Of a stretch of DNA of 16,305 bases, positions 7,948-14,731 are shown one piece after another (position 1 is the first letter of the stretch; each line of letters begins with the position of its first letter). The stretch is from Nitriliruptoraceae bacterium (lineage in GTDB: Bacteria; Actinomycetota; Nitriliruptoria; Nitriliruptorales; Nitriliruptoraceae), in NCBI GenBank assembly GCA_007131525.1, contig SLQK01000074.1, forward strand, positions 1 through 16,305, read 5' to 3'. Under the pieces are notes generated by a model, which did not search any database, had not been told where the DNA came from, and saw only the letters and a program-made list of their open reading frames with translations. The position numbers and the translations under genes were made by a program.

Positions 7948-8377
7948 CCCCCAGTGCCTGACCCGCCCGGGCCCGCTCGTCGACGGTGCCGGCGAGGGCT
8001 CGGGGCGCGAGGTCCGGTTCGGGGTGGCCACCGCTGAGCACGACCACCATGGTCCCCTTCAGCCGCTTCGCCGCCGTGACCCAGCCGGTGTCCAGGCCCT
8101 CGCGCGGCGCCCGCAGCAGGGTGTCCTCCCGTTCGTCGACGAGTCGGAGCTCCCGGGTGTCGAGCTGGAAGCCGACCCTGGCACCGCGGGGCAGATCATG
8201 CCCGATGAAGCTGGGGAGTTGCTCGAGCCCCGCGTCCACCAGCGCCGCGTGCAGCTGCGGTGCCCGGCCGTGCTCGGTGAGCGAGGCCACGAGCAGCGGG
8301 AGGCCGCCGGCCAGCAGCGACCGCAACGCCACCGCGTCGTCCGGCTGCGCCTCGTGGCGCGGCTCCTCGGCGCTCAT
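7898..8377 (-). CDS. Hypothetical protein, 159 aa, coupled to the dehydrogenase
   Basis: I do not recognise this 159-residue protein. It has no signal peptide and no clear membrane helix. A predicted helical N-terminal part (about 14-60, including ALRSLLAGGLPLLVASLTEH) is followed by a strand-rich middle (66-90) and a hydrophobic strand, GTMVVVLSGGHPEP (108-121). It ends in PSLPLVF. It has no cysteines or obvious catalytic motif. The ATG at 8377 overlaps the upstream dehydrogenase stop as ATGA, so the two are almost certainly co-transcribed and translationally coupled. Its stop lies inside the 3' end of the convergent transporter gene. It is accepted as real because of that coupling and its steady protein-like composition; function is unknown. 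Confidence 0.75.
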   Translation of the reverse strand: MSAEEPRHEAQPDDAVALRSLLAGGLPLLVASLTEHGRAPQLHAALVDAGLEQLPSFIGHDLPRGARVGFQLDTRELRLVDEREDTLLRAPREGLDTGWVTAAKRLKGTMVVVLSGGHPEPDLAPRALAGTVDERARAGQALGAIVGVVEDRPSLPLVF

Positions 8378-9153
8378 GCCACGTACCGCCGCATCACGCT
8401 GGCCCGGACCCGCCGGGTCAGGGCTGAGGGCAGGATCTGCGCCCCGTAGGCGACGACCCGGTCCGCGGCCGCCGGGACGCACACCGGCCGCCCGGCAGCG
8501 AAGGCGTCCAGCGCCGCCCGGGCCACCTGGTCCACCGTGCCGGTCAGGGCCGGCGGGAAGACGCCCTCGGGCACACCCGCCACGTCCTGGAACTCCGTCC
8601 GCGTGACACCCGGTGACAGCAGCAGCACGTGCACCGGGGTGGCGCGCACCTCCTCGTAGACGGCCTCGGTGAAGGACCGCACGAAGGCCTTGGTCGCGCC
8701 GTACACCGCGCTGTACGGCCCGGGGAGGTACCCGGCCGTGGAGCCGACGTTGATGATGCCGCCCCGCTCGCGCGCCAGCAGGCCGGGGAGCGCCGCCCGC
8801 GTGAGCTCCACGACGGCGGCGACGTTGACCTCGACCAGCGCGCGGATGCGGTCGGGATCCTGGGAGGCCAGCGCACCGTAGACCCCGAGCCCGGCGTTGT
8901 TCACCAGCAGGTCCACGGGCCGATCGACGCTGGCGAGCCGGCGAGCGACCAGGTCCCGCCCCGTCGGGTCGGCGAGGTCGGCGACCAGCACCTCGGTGGT
9001 GGTGGCCAGCTCCTCGGCGAGCTCCCGCAGGCGCTCCGACCGGCGTGCGACCAGCACCACCTCCACGCCGCGAGCCGCGAGCTCGCGGGCGATCGCCGCA
9101 CCGATCCCCGCGGACGCACCCGTGACCAGGGCCCGTCGGATCCGCGCTGTCAC
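8374..9153 (-). CDS. Short-chain dehydrogenase/reductase (classical SDR)
   Basis: A 259-residue cytosolic NAD(P)(H)-dependent oxidoreductase with a Rossmann fold. The cofactor motif is TGASAGIG (11-18), with ARRSERL (36-42) after strand 2; the arginines there suggest NADP(H) preference. NNAG is at 85-88, and Asn110 in VEVNVAAV is part of the tetrad. The active site is Ser138 (INVGSTAGYL), Tyr151 and Lys155 (YGATK). SPGVTRTEF (180-188) is the usual post-catalytic loop. The substrate cannot be deduced; members act on 3-oxoacyl, steroid, sugar or xenobiotic carbonyls. The GTG at 9153 follows a strong ggaggagg ribosome site. It is the first gene of a two-gene leftward operon and is divergent from the exonuclease. 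Confidence 0.94.
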   Translation of the reverse strand: MTARIRRALVTGASAGIGAAIARELAARGVEVVLVARRSERLRELAEELATTTEVLVADLADPTGRDLVARRLASVDRPVDLLVNNAGLGVYGALASQDPDRIRALVEVNVAAVVELTRAALPGLLARERGGIINVGSTAGYLPGPYSAVYGATKAFVRSFTEAVYEEVRATPVHVLLLSPGVTRTEFQDVAGVPEGVFPPALTGTVDQVARAALDAFAAGRPVCVPAAADRVVAYGAQILPSALTRRVRASVMRRYVA

Positions 9154-9232
9154 GTCCTCCTCCTCCCTGCCGGTCCCGTCACCGAGCCGCCCCAGCGGCG
9201 GGCCGCACGCTGCCGCCGCGACCCGGTGGCCG

Positions 9233-9253
9233 AGGCTACCGAGACGCTACGGT
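9233..9253. promoter_or_regulatory. Divergent -10 boxes, dehydrogenase operon and exonuclease
   Basis: The leftward box TAGCCT (9238-9233) predicts a leader of about 70 nt for the dehydrogenase. The rightward box TACGGT (9248-9253) predicts a leader of about 30 nt for the exonuclease GTG at 9290. The boxes are 9 bp apart. The rest of the 136-bp gap (9154-9289) holds ribosome sites and nothing else I recognise. Confidence 0.4.
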
Positions 9254-9289
9254 CCCGCCGTCGGCAACCGACGACGTGAGGGGTGGTGG

Positions 9290-10345
9290 GTGACGGCACC
9301 GCGGACCGTGCTGGCGGTCGACGGCAACGCCCTCGGGCACCGGGCCTACCGCTCAGCCGAGGCCGAGCTCGACGCCGGCGACGACCGGCCGCTGGTCACC
9401 GGGGCGGTGGTCTCCATGCTGGCCTCGGCCTGGGTCCACGGCCCGTACGACGCGGTCCTCGTGGGCTTCGACCACGCGGTCAACCGCCGCAAGCTGCTCG
9501 CCCCCGAGTACAAGGCGAACCGGCCACCGACGCCACCGGCGCTGACCGCCGCGCTGCAGCGGCTGCGTGACGACCTGGCGGCCTGCGGGTTCGCGGTGGT
9601 GGAGCAGGAGGGGGCGGAGGCCGACGACGTGCTCGCGGCCACGGTGGACACCTGCGTCGAGCGGCGGTGGCGCTGCGACCTGCTCAGCTCCGATCGGGAC
9701 CTGACGGCGCTGGTGTGCGAGGACGTGCGGCTGCTGCGCCCGCGGGCCCGCTTCTCCGACCTGTCGGTCGAGGACGCCGCCACGGTGCGCGCCACCTACG
9801 GCGTGGACCCGGAACGCTACGTCGAGCTGGCGGCGCTCAGGGGCGACGCCTCCGACGGCCTGGAGGGGGCCCGCGGGATCGGCCCGAAGACGGCGGCCAA
9901 GCTGCTGGCTGCCCACGGGAGCATCACCGCGCTGTACGACGCCCTCCCCGAGCTGCCGACCCGCATCGAGAGCTCGCTCCGGGAGGCCCGAGACCGGGTG
10001 GAACGCAACCTGCTCCTGATGGCACCCGTGCCCCACCTCGAGGTGGATGGCGACGCGCTCGCCGCCGCCACCGTCGATCCCGGCCGGGTCCGCGGGGTGC
10101 TGGAGCCCCTGGGCCTGGCAGGTGCGGCGCGCCGGTTCCAGCGGGCCGTCACCGCGCCCCCACCACCACCGCTCGCCCCCCACCCGGCGAGCGACACGCG
10201 CAGCGGCGTGCCGGTCGGTGCCGACGATGACGGCGGTCACCCCGACCCGGGCGGGACCGACGGCCACCTCGGTGTCCCCCCTGGCGGCCCCGCCCGGAGC
10301 CGGCCCCTGGGCCCCCACGCGGGCGAGCAGGAGCAGCTGTTCTGA
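9290..10345 (+). CDS. Stand-alone 5'-3' exonuclease (Pol I N-domain/FEN family) with C-terminal clamp motif
   Basis: A 351-residue metal-dependent 5' nuclease, like the exonuclease domain of DNA polymerase I but with no polymerase domain. Conserved acidic motifs are present: AVDGN (9-13), GFDHAVNRRK (59-68) with APEYKANRP (71-79), GAEADDVLA (108-116), SSDRDLTALV (133-142) and LRGDASDGL (183-191). The helix-hairpin-helix GARGIGPKTAAKLL (193-206) binds DNA. Such enzymes remove flaps and RNA primers at Okazaki junctions. From about residue 277 a Pro/Gly-rich disordered tail leads to the terminal QEQLF, which fits the bacterial beta-clamp consensus QxxLF. The GTG at 9290 is preceded by gagggg. 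The frame is open far upstream, but that part crosses the dehydrogenase promoter and has no homology. Confidence 0.93.
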   Translation: MTAPRTVLAVDGNALGHRAYRSAEAELDAGDDRPLVTGAVVSMLASAWVHGPYDAVLVGFDHAVNRRKLLAPEYKANRPPTPPALTAALQRLRDDLAACGFAVVEQEGAEADDVLAATVDTCVERRWRCDLLSSDRDLTALVCEDVRLLRPRARFSDLSVEDAATVRATYGVDPERYVELAALRGDASDGLEGARGIGPKTAAKLLAAHGSITALYDALPELPTRIESSLREARDRVERNLLLMAPVPHLEVDGDALAAATVDPGRVRGVLEPLGLAGAARRFQRAVTAPPPPPLAPHPASDTRSGVPVGADDDGGHPDPGGTDGHLGVPPGGPARSRPLGPHAGEQEQLF

Positions 10346-10360
10346 CGCGCCGACGGCGCG
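10346..10360 (+). terminator. Short GC hairpin directly after the exonuclease stop
   Basis: cgcgcc (10346-10351) and ggcgcg (10355-10360) form a 6-bp stem with a GAC loop abutting the stop codon. There is no T-run. It may slow or end transcription before the separate MarR promoter. Confidence 0.3.
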
Positions 10361-10377
10361 GCCCGGTCCAGCACGGC

Positions 10378-10383
10378 TAGCCT
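10378..10383 (+). promoter_or_regulatory. Candidate -10 box of the MarR-glycosylase operon
   Basis: TAGCCT lies 9 nt before the MarR ATG at 10393, and no Shine-Dalgarno sequence is present. This is the same layout as at the Uup-like gene and suggests a leaderless mRNA. Confidence 0.45.
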
Positions 10384-10392
10384 CCGCCGGCC

Positions 10393-10938
10393 ATGGACCC
10401 CGACCCCGCCACCTCGCCGCTCGCTGCCCCGTCGAACGCTGCCGACCACGTCGACCACCTGCTCGCCCAGTGGGCGGAGGAACGTCCCGAGCTTGATGTG
10501 GCGGGGTTGGCGATCGTGGCACGGGTGGTCCGGCTGCAGCGGTTCCTCGACCGTCGGACCGAGGCGGTGGTCGCGGCCCACGGCCTGACCATCGGCGAGT
10601 CCAACGTGCTGGCGGCGCTGCGGCGCGCCGGGCCACCGCACACCCTCACCCCGACCGAGCTGTACCGCGGGCTGCTGCTGTCCTCCGCGGCGATGACGCA
10701 CCGGCTGGACCGCCTCCAGGAGCTGGGCTACGTGCACCGGTCCCGGGCCGAGCACGACCGTCGGCAGGTGCTCGTCGCCCTGACCCCGGAGGGCCGCGAG
10801 GTGGTGGATGCCGTGATGGACGACTACACCGAGCACCTCAACACGCTGCTCGGCGTGCTCGCGGAGGACGAGCGCGGCCAACTGGAGCGCGGACTGCGGG
10901 CGCTGCTGCTGCGGCTCGAGAGCGACGAGCCCGGGTGA
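10393..10938 (+). CDS. MarR family transcriptional regulator
   Basis: A 181-residue dimeric winged-helix regulator. After a disordered start, residues 18-60 form the N-terminal helices (LLAQWAEERPELDVAGLAIV), typical of the longer actinobacterial MarR type. The DNA-binding core includes GESNVLAALRRAG (68-80), LTPTELYRGLLLSSAAMTHR (85-104) as helix-turn-helix, and the wing RAEHDRRQVLVALTPEG (118-134) with the family's DxR...V.LT pattern. The C-terminal helices (135-178) complete the dimer interface. No cysteine is present, so cysteine-based redox sensing is excluded; the ligand is unknown. Its TGA overlaps the GTG of the glycosylase gene, indicating one operon and probable autoregulation. Confidence 0.93.
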   Translation: MDPDPATSPLAAPSNAADHVDHLLAQWAEERPELDVAGLAIVARVVRLQRFLDRRTEAVVAAHGLTIGESNVLAALRRAGPPHTLTPTELYRGLLLSSAAMTHRLDRLQELGYVHRSRAEHDRRQVLVALTPEGREVVDAVMDDYTEHLNTLLGVLAEDERGQLERGLRALLLRLESDEPG

Positions 10939-11849
10939 GCGACCACCCCGACCGCACGCTGACCGTCACCCCCGCCCTGCCGACCGACCTGCTCCAGACG
11001 CTGCGGCCCCTGGTCGCCTCCCGGCAGGACCCCACGATCCGGGTGCGAGCCGCAGGCATGGCCCGTGCCTGCCACACGCCCGAGGGTCCTGGCACCCTCG
11101 TCGCGACTCGGCGCGGCGGCGGCTTCGAGGTCCGGACCTATGGCCCCGGGGCGCGGTGGCTGGCCACGCGGGCCGGCGGGGTGCTCGGCGTCGAGGACGA
11201 CCTGACGGGCTTCCAGCCCGCCCGGCACCCGGTGGTCGCCAGGGCCCACCACCGCCGACCGGGCCTGCGGCTGCTGCGCACGGGCACGGTCGTCGACGTG
11301 CTGGTCCCGACCATCATCGCCCAGCGCGTCACCTCGTTGGAGGCCGCCCGATCCTGGACCCGGCTGGTGCGCGCCCTCGGCTCCCCCGCACCAGGCCCCT
11401 TCGGGCTGTGGCTCCCCCCGACCCCGGACCGGCTGACCCGGACACCCGCCGCCCGCCTCCACACCCTCGGGATCGAGCGAGCCCGGGCGCGCCGCATCGT
11501 CGACGCCTGCCGCGAGGTCGCCCACCTCGACGCCGCCCTCGCGCTGGAGCCACGGCGGCGCCTGGCAGGCCTGGCAGCGGTCCCGGGGATCGGCCCGTGG
11601 ACCGCGGCCCACCTGGCGCGGGTCGCCGCCGGCGACGCCGACGCCGTGGAGGTCGGCGACCACAACGTCAAGGACCTCGTCGCCTGGAACCTGGCCGGTG
11701 AACCCCGCGGGACCGACGACCGGATGCTGGACCTGCTGGCGCCCTTCGTGGGCCACCGGGGCCGGGTCATCCGGCTGCTGGGCTCCGTCGGGCAGCGGCC
11801 GCCCCGCTACGGGCCCCGCCTCCGGCTCCACCCGGTCGAGCAGCTGTAG
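10935..11849 (+). CDS. AlkA-like DNA-3-methyladenine glycosylase (HhH-GPD family)
   Basis: A 304-residue base-excision repair enzyme predicted to remove alkylated purines. Residues 1-100 match the small N-terminal domain of AlkA-type proteins. The catalytic domain includes VPTIIAQRVTSLEAARSW (124-141). The helix-hairpin-helix is LAGLAAVPGIGPWTAAHLAR (210-229), and the catalytic aspartate is Asp242 in EVGDHNVKDLVAWNL (239-253). RGTDDRMLDLLAPFVGHRGR (258-277) is a conserved tail block of actinobacterial members. It has no iron-sulphur cysteine cluster, separating it from Nth and MutY. The GTG at 10935 overlaps the MarR stop by four bases (GTGA), so the two genes are translationally coupled. Exact base specificity is inferred from family. 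Confidence 0.9.
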   Translation: MSDHPDRTLTVTPALPTDLLQTLRPLVASRQDPTIRVRAAGMARACHTPEGPGTLVATRRGGGFEVRTYGPGARWLATRAGGVLGVEDDLTGFQPARHPVVARAHHRRPGLRLLRTGTVVDVLVPTIIAQRVTSLEAARSWTRLVRALGSPAPGPFGLWLPPTPDRLTRTPAARLHTLGIERARARRIVDACREVAHLDAALALEPRRRLAGLAAVPGIGPWTAAHLARVAAGDADAVEVGDHNVKDLVAWNLAGEPRGTDDRMLDLLAPFVGHRGRVIRLLGSVGQRPPRYGPRLRLHPVEQL

Positions 11850-11850
11850 G

Positions 11851-11883
11851 ACCACCGGTCAGCAGCGCACCGCCACCGGTGGT
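11851..11883. terminator. Hairpin between convergent glycosylase and dacB genes
   Basis: A perfect 9-bp inverted repeat, accaccggt (11851-11859) and accggtggt (11875-11883), has a 15-nt loop. It starts one base after the glycosylase stop and covers the last codons of dacB. It could end transcription from both sides, but there is no T-tract. Confidence 0.45.
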
Positions 11884-13595
11884 CGGCCGAGCGCCCCGTC
11901 GCCGCTGCTGGCCGTCAGGATGTCGCAACCCCGCACATCGGCCGAGAGCAGCACGACGAGCTCGTCGACGAAGGTGCGCGACAGCCACCTCGCCTGCCCG
12001 TTCGCGTTGGCGATGACGGCGAGGTGGTAGCGCCGGCCGTCGTCGCCGAGCACCACGCCGCTGAGCGCGCTCACGTCCCGCAGGGTGCCGGTCTTGCCCA
12101 CGAACCGGCCCGTCGCGACCGTGTTGGTCAGCCGGCTGCGCAGCGTCCCCGACTCCCCCATCACGGCCATCAGCGAGGTCCACTCCGGCGCATGCCGGCT
12201 GGCGTGCATCGCCCGGTCGAGGTCGACCAGCATCCGGGCGGTGGCACGGTCGTCGCGGGACAGCCCCGACCCGTCGGCGAAGACCAGGCCCTCGGTGGTG
12301 ATGCCGAGCCCCTCGAGGACCTGCAACAGCGCCCGCTCACCTGAGGCGAAGGAGCCGATGCCGGTGCGCTGGCGGCCGACGGCCCGGAACACCGCGTCGG
12401 TGACCTGGTTGTCGCTGCGCTGGACCGCGAAGGTGAGGATCTCCTGCAACGGTGGGCTGGCGACCGTCGCCAGGCGCCCCACGGTGGCGGCGGGTGGATC
12501 GCCGACCCGGCCCTCACCGGTCACCTCGACGTCGTGGTCATCGAGGAGGCGGATGAACTCCGCGACCGCGTGCTCCGCGGGGCTCCGCGTGTGCTCGATC
12601 CGCACGGTCGGCGGGCCCGTGGGCTCCGGGTCGTCGTCGGCCTCGTCGTCCTCGGCCGTGTCGTCAGCCTCCGCGTCCTCGGCCGCGTCATCGGCCTCCG
12701 CGTCCTCGTCGTCCGGGTCCGGCTCCGGGTAGGTGACGATGGTGCGCACACCGGCGTCCACCGCCAGCCCATCAGCGAACCGGGCGTCGAAGTCGTTGAA
12801 GTAGCGGTCCGGCCAGCCGGTCGCCGTCGATGGTCCGTCGAACCGCTCGACGACCCCGACGACGTCGCCCTCGACCCGCCGCACGCCGTGGGCCGCGAGC
12901 TGCTCCGCGAGCTGCTCGAAGGGGGTGCGCGGGCGGGCCGGGTAGATCCAGCGCCCGTACTCGGGCGTGGCCAGGACCGGGTCACCGGTGCCGATCAGCA
13001 CGAGGTCCCCGCGCACGACCCCGTCAGGGTCGACGGGCGCCGTGGTCTCCACCCGCGTCGTGAAGCGGGCCTCCGGCCCGAAGGTCACCAGCGCCGCCGC
13101 CGCGGTCACGATCTTCAGCGTCGAGGCGGGCAGGACGGGCACGTCCGCATCGTGGGCGATGAGCTCCCGGCCGTGCTCGTCCACGACCAGGACCGCCACC
13201 TGCTCACCGTCGCGACGTTCGAGGAGCCCGGCGAGCAGGGACGTGGCCTCGGCCTCGACCAGGGCCCGCGACGCCGGGGGCGGTGGTGGCTCCGGTGGCG
13301 CCGCGGCTGGCTGGTCCGCCTCACCGGCAGCTCGGTCGTCCGGGCCGTCCCCAGCCGCGTCGGCACGTGCGGCTGCGCCGCCGTCCGGCGTGGGGACCAG
13401 CTGCTCGAGCGGAACCGGCTCCTGGAGCTCCGTGACCTCGCTGGGCGCCGCCGACCGGTCCGCACCCGCGTCAGCGCACCCGGTCAGGACCACCGCGCCG
13501 ACCAGCGCAGCGGTCAGGACGGCCCGGATGCGAGGGCGCCCAGGGGTGCGGCGGAGGGGACGACGCCGCGTGGCGCCGATGGCGGGCCCGACCAT
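11859..13595 (-). CDS. dacB: D-alanyl-D-alanine carboxypeptidase/endopeptidase (PBP4, S13 family) lipoprotein
   Basis: A 578-residue penicillin-binding protein that trims or cleaves peptidoglycan stem peptides outside the membrane. A long basic N-terminus and hydrophobic segment (25-37) end in lipobox LTGC (Cys40), so it is probably a lipoprotein. Residues 45-108 are a Pro/Ala/Glu-rich linker. Catalytic motifs are SxxK at Ser158-Lys161 (LPASTLKIV), SxN at Ser394-Asn396 (QRSDNQVTD) and KTG at 501-503 (FVGKTGTLRD). DGSGLSRDD (441-449) is typical of family S13. Residues 292-324 are an almost pure Asp/Glu/Ala tract from a 27-bp DNA repeat. The only cysteines after Cys40 are Cys557 and Cys578, the last residue. 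The ATG at 13595 shares one base with the upstream sigma stop (TGATG), and no ribosome site is evident, implying coupled translation. Confidence 0.94.
   Translation of the reverse strand: MVGPAIGATRRRPLRRTPGRPRIRAVLTAALVGAVVLTGCADAGADRSAAPSEVTELQEPVPLEQLVPTPDGGAAARADAAGDGPDDRAAGEADQPAAAPPEPPPPPASRALVEAEATSLLAGLLERRDGEQVAVLVVDEHGRELIAHDADVPVLPASTLKIVTAAAALVTFGPEARFTTRVETTAPVDPDGVVRGDLVLIGTGDPVLATPEYGRWIYPARPRTPFEQLAEQLAAHGVRRVEGDVVGVVERFDGPSTATGWPDRYFNDFDARFADGLAVDAGVRTIVTYPEPDPDDEDAEADDAAEDAEADDTAEDDEADDDPEPTGPPTVRIEHTRSPAEHAVAEFIRLLDDHDVEVTGEGRVGDPPAATVGRLATVASPPLQEILTFAVQRSDNQVTDAVFRAVGRQRTGIGSFASGERALLQVLEGLGITTEGLVFADGSGLSRDDRATARMLVDLDRAMHASRHAPEWTSLMAVMGESGTLRSRLTNTVATGRFVGKTGTLRDVSALSGVVLGDDGRRYHLAVIANANGQARWLSRTFVDELVVLLSADVRGCDILTASSGDGALGRPPVAVRC
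12640..12720. repeat. 27-bp imperfect minisatellite inside dacB
   Basis: Three 27-bp units at 12640-12666, 12667-12693 and 12694-12720 keep the frame and encode a 9-residue acidic repeat of the form DDxAEDxEA. The string gcctccgcgtcctcg is identical at 12667-12681 and 12694-12708. Because units are whole codons, copy number could change without a frameshift. Confidence 0.85.
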
Positions 13596-14731
13596 CAGCC
13601 CGGTGCGTCGACGCTGTCCAGCAGGCCACGCAGCTGGAACCCCCGCGAGGGATGGCGGAGCTTGGTCAGCGTCTTCTTCTCGATCTGCCGGATCCGCTCC
13701 CGGGTGAGCCCGAACTGGGCCCCGATGTCCTCGAGCGTGTGCTCCTCGCCGTCCACCAGGCCGTAGCGCAGCATAAGCACGGTGCGTTCGCGGTCCGTGA
13801 GGGCCGACAGGGCCCGCTCCACCTCGCGCTTGGCGAGGATGGCCGTCGCGGAGGACTCGGGGTCGATGGCGTCCTCGTCGGCGACGAGCTCACCCATGGT
13901 GGCGTCGCCGTCCTCGCCGATCGGCTTGTCCAGGCTGGCGACGTCCTGGGAGGCGAGCTTCACCTCGCGCAGCCGCTCGAGCGGCAGTCCGAGCTCCGCG
14001 GCGATCTCGTGCTCGCTGGGCTCACGGCCGAGCTGCTGCAGGAGCGCGAACTCGGCGTAGCGGACCTTGCCCATCAGCTCGTGGACGTGCACGGGCAGCC
14101 GCACGGTGCGACCGGTGTTGGCCAGCCCGCGCTGCAGGGCCTGGCGGATCCACCAGGTGGCGTAGGTCGAGAACTTGTAGCCCTTGGTGTGGTCGAACTT
14201 CTCCACCCCGCGGATCAACCCGAGGTTGCCCTCCTGGATCAGCGACAGCAGATCGACGCCGCGGCCACGGAACTTGCGCGCGACGGAGACCACCAGGCGC
14301 AGGTTGGCCCGGATCATGTGGTCCTTGGCGCGCTCACCGCCGCGGGCGACCATGCGCAGCTGGGCCTTACGGCGGGGAGTGAAACGCTCGTTGGCCCCCA
14401 GGAGCATGTGGGCCGCCAGACCCGCCTGGTAGCGCTTGGCGAGGTCGACCTCGAGCTCCGGGGTCAGCAGCTCCGTCCGACCGATCTCGTTGAGGTACTG
14501 CCGCACCGAGTCGGAGGAGGCGGACAGCGGGGTGGCCTCGGGCCGGTCGGCATCCTCGACGAGGTCGTCCAGCACCTGCATCCCGAGGTCGCGGGCCCCC
14601 TGGGCGGTGTCCTCGACCCAGGTCTCGGGATGGGTCAGCGGATCGAACAGTTCCTGGAGCTCCGACAGCAGCACGTACCCGCGGGACGCACCACGCTCGA
14701 AGAGCTCAGAGAGGGGGGTGACATCGCTCAC
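13595..14731 (-). CDS. RNA polymerase sigma factor, sigma-70 family (RpoD/SigA-like), paralogue 2
   Basis: A 378-residue sigma-70 factor, clearly paralogous to the one at 3646-4806. Region 1.1-like: ELFERGASRGYVLLSEL (9-25) to GMQVLDDLVED (50-60). Region 1.2: VRQYLNEIGRTELLTPELEV (76-95). Region 2: ANLRLVVSVARKFRGRG (142-158), LIQEGNLGLIRGVEKFD (164-180) and KGYKFSTYATWWIRQALQRG (183-202). Region 3 starts at LPVHVHELMGKV (212-223). Region 4 includes ALTDRERTVLMLRYGL (310-325) and the -35 helix FGLTRERIRQIEKK (340-353). At the position of E. coli Thr440, which contacts the -10 element, it has Gln200 where paralogue 1 has Thr212. The GTG at 14731 follows agggg nine bases upstream. It forms an operon with dacB. 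Confidence 0.95.
   Translation of the reverse strand: MSDVTPLSELFERGASRGYVLLSELQELFDPLTHPETWVEDTAQGARDLGMQVLDDLVEDADRPEATPLSASSDSVRQYLNEIGRTELLTPELEVDLAKRYQAGLAAHMLLGANERFTPRRKAQLRMVARGGERAKDHMIRANLRLVVSVARKFRGRGVDLLSLIQEGNLGLIRGVEKFDHTKGYKFSTYATWWIRQALQRGLANTGRTVRLPVHVHELMGKVRYAEFALLQQLGREPSEHEIAAELGLPLERLREVKLASQDVASLDKPIGEDGDATMGELVADEDAIDPESSATAILAKREVERALSALTDRERTVLMLRYGLVDGEEHTLEDIGAQFGLTRERIRQIEKKTLTKLRHPSRGFQLRGLLDSVDAPG

Noticed and set aside
8897..9289. N-terminal extension of the exonuclease
   Set aside because: It would run across the dehydrogenase gene start and promoter and has no nuclease homology.
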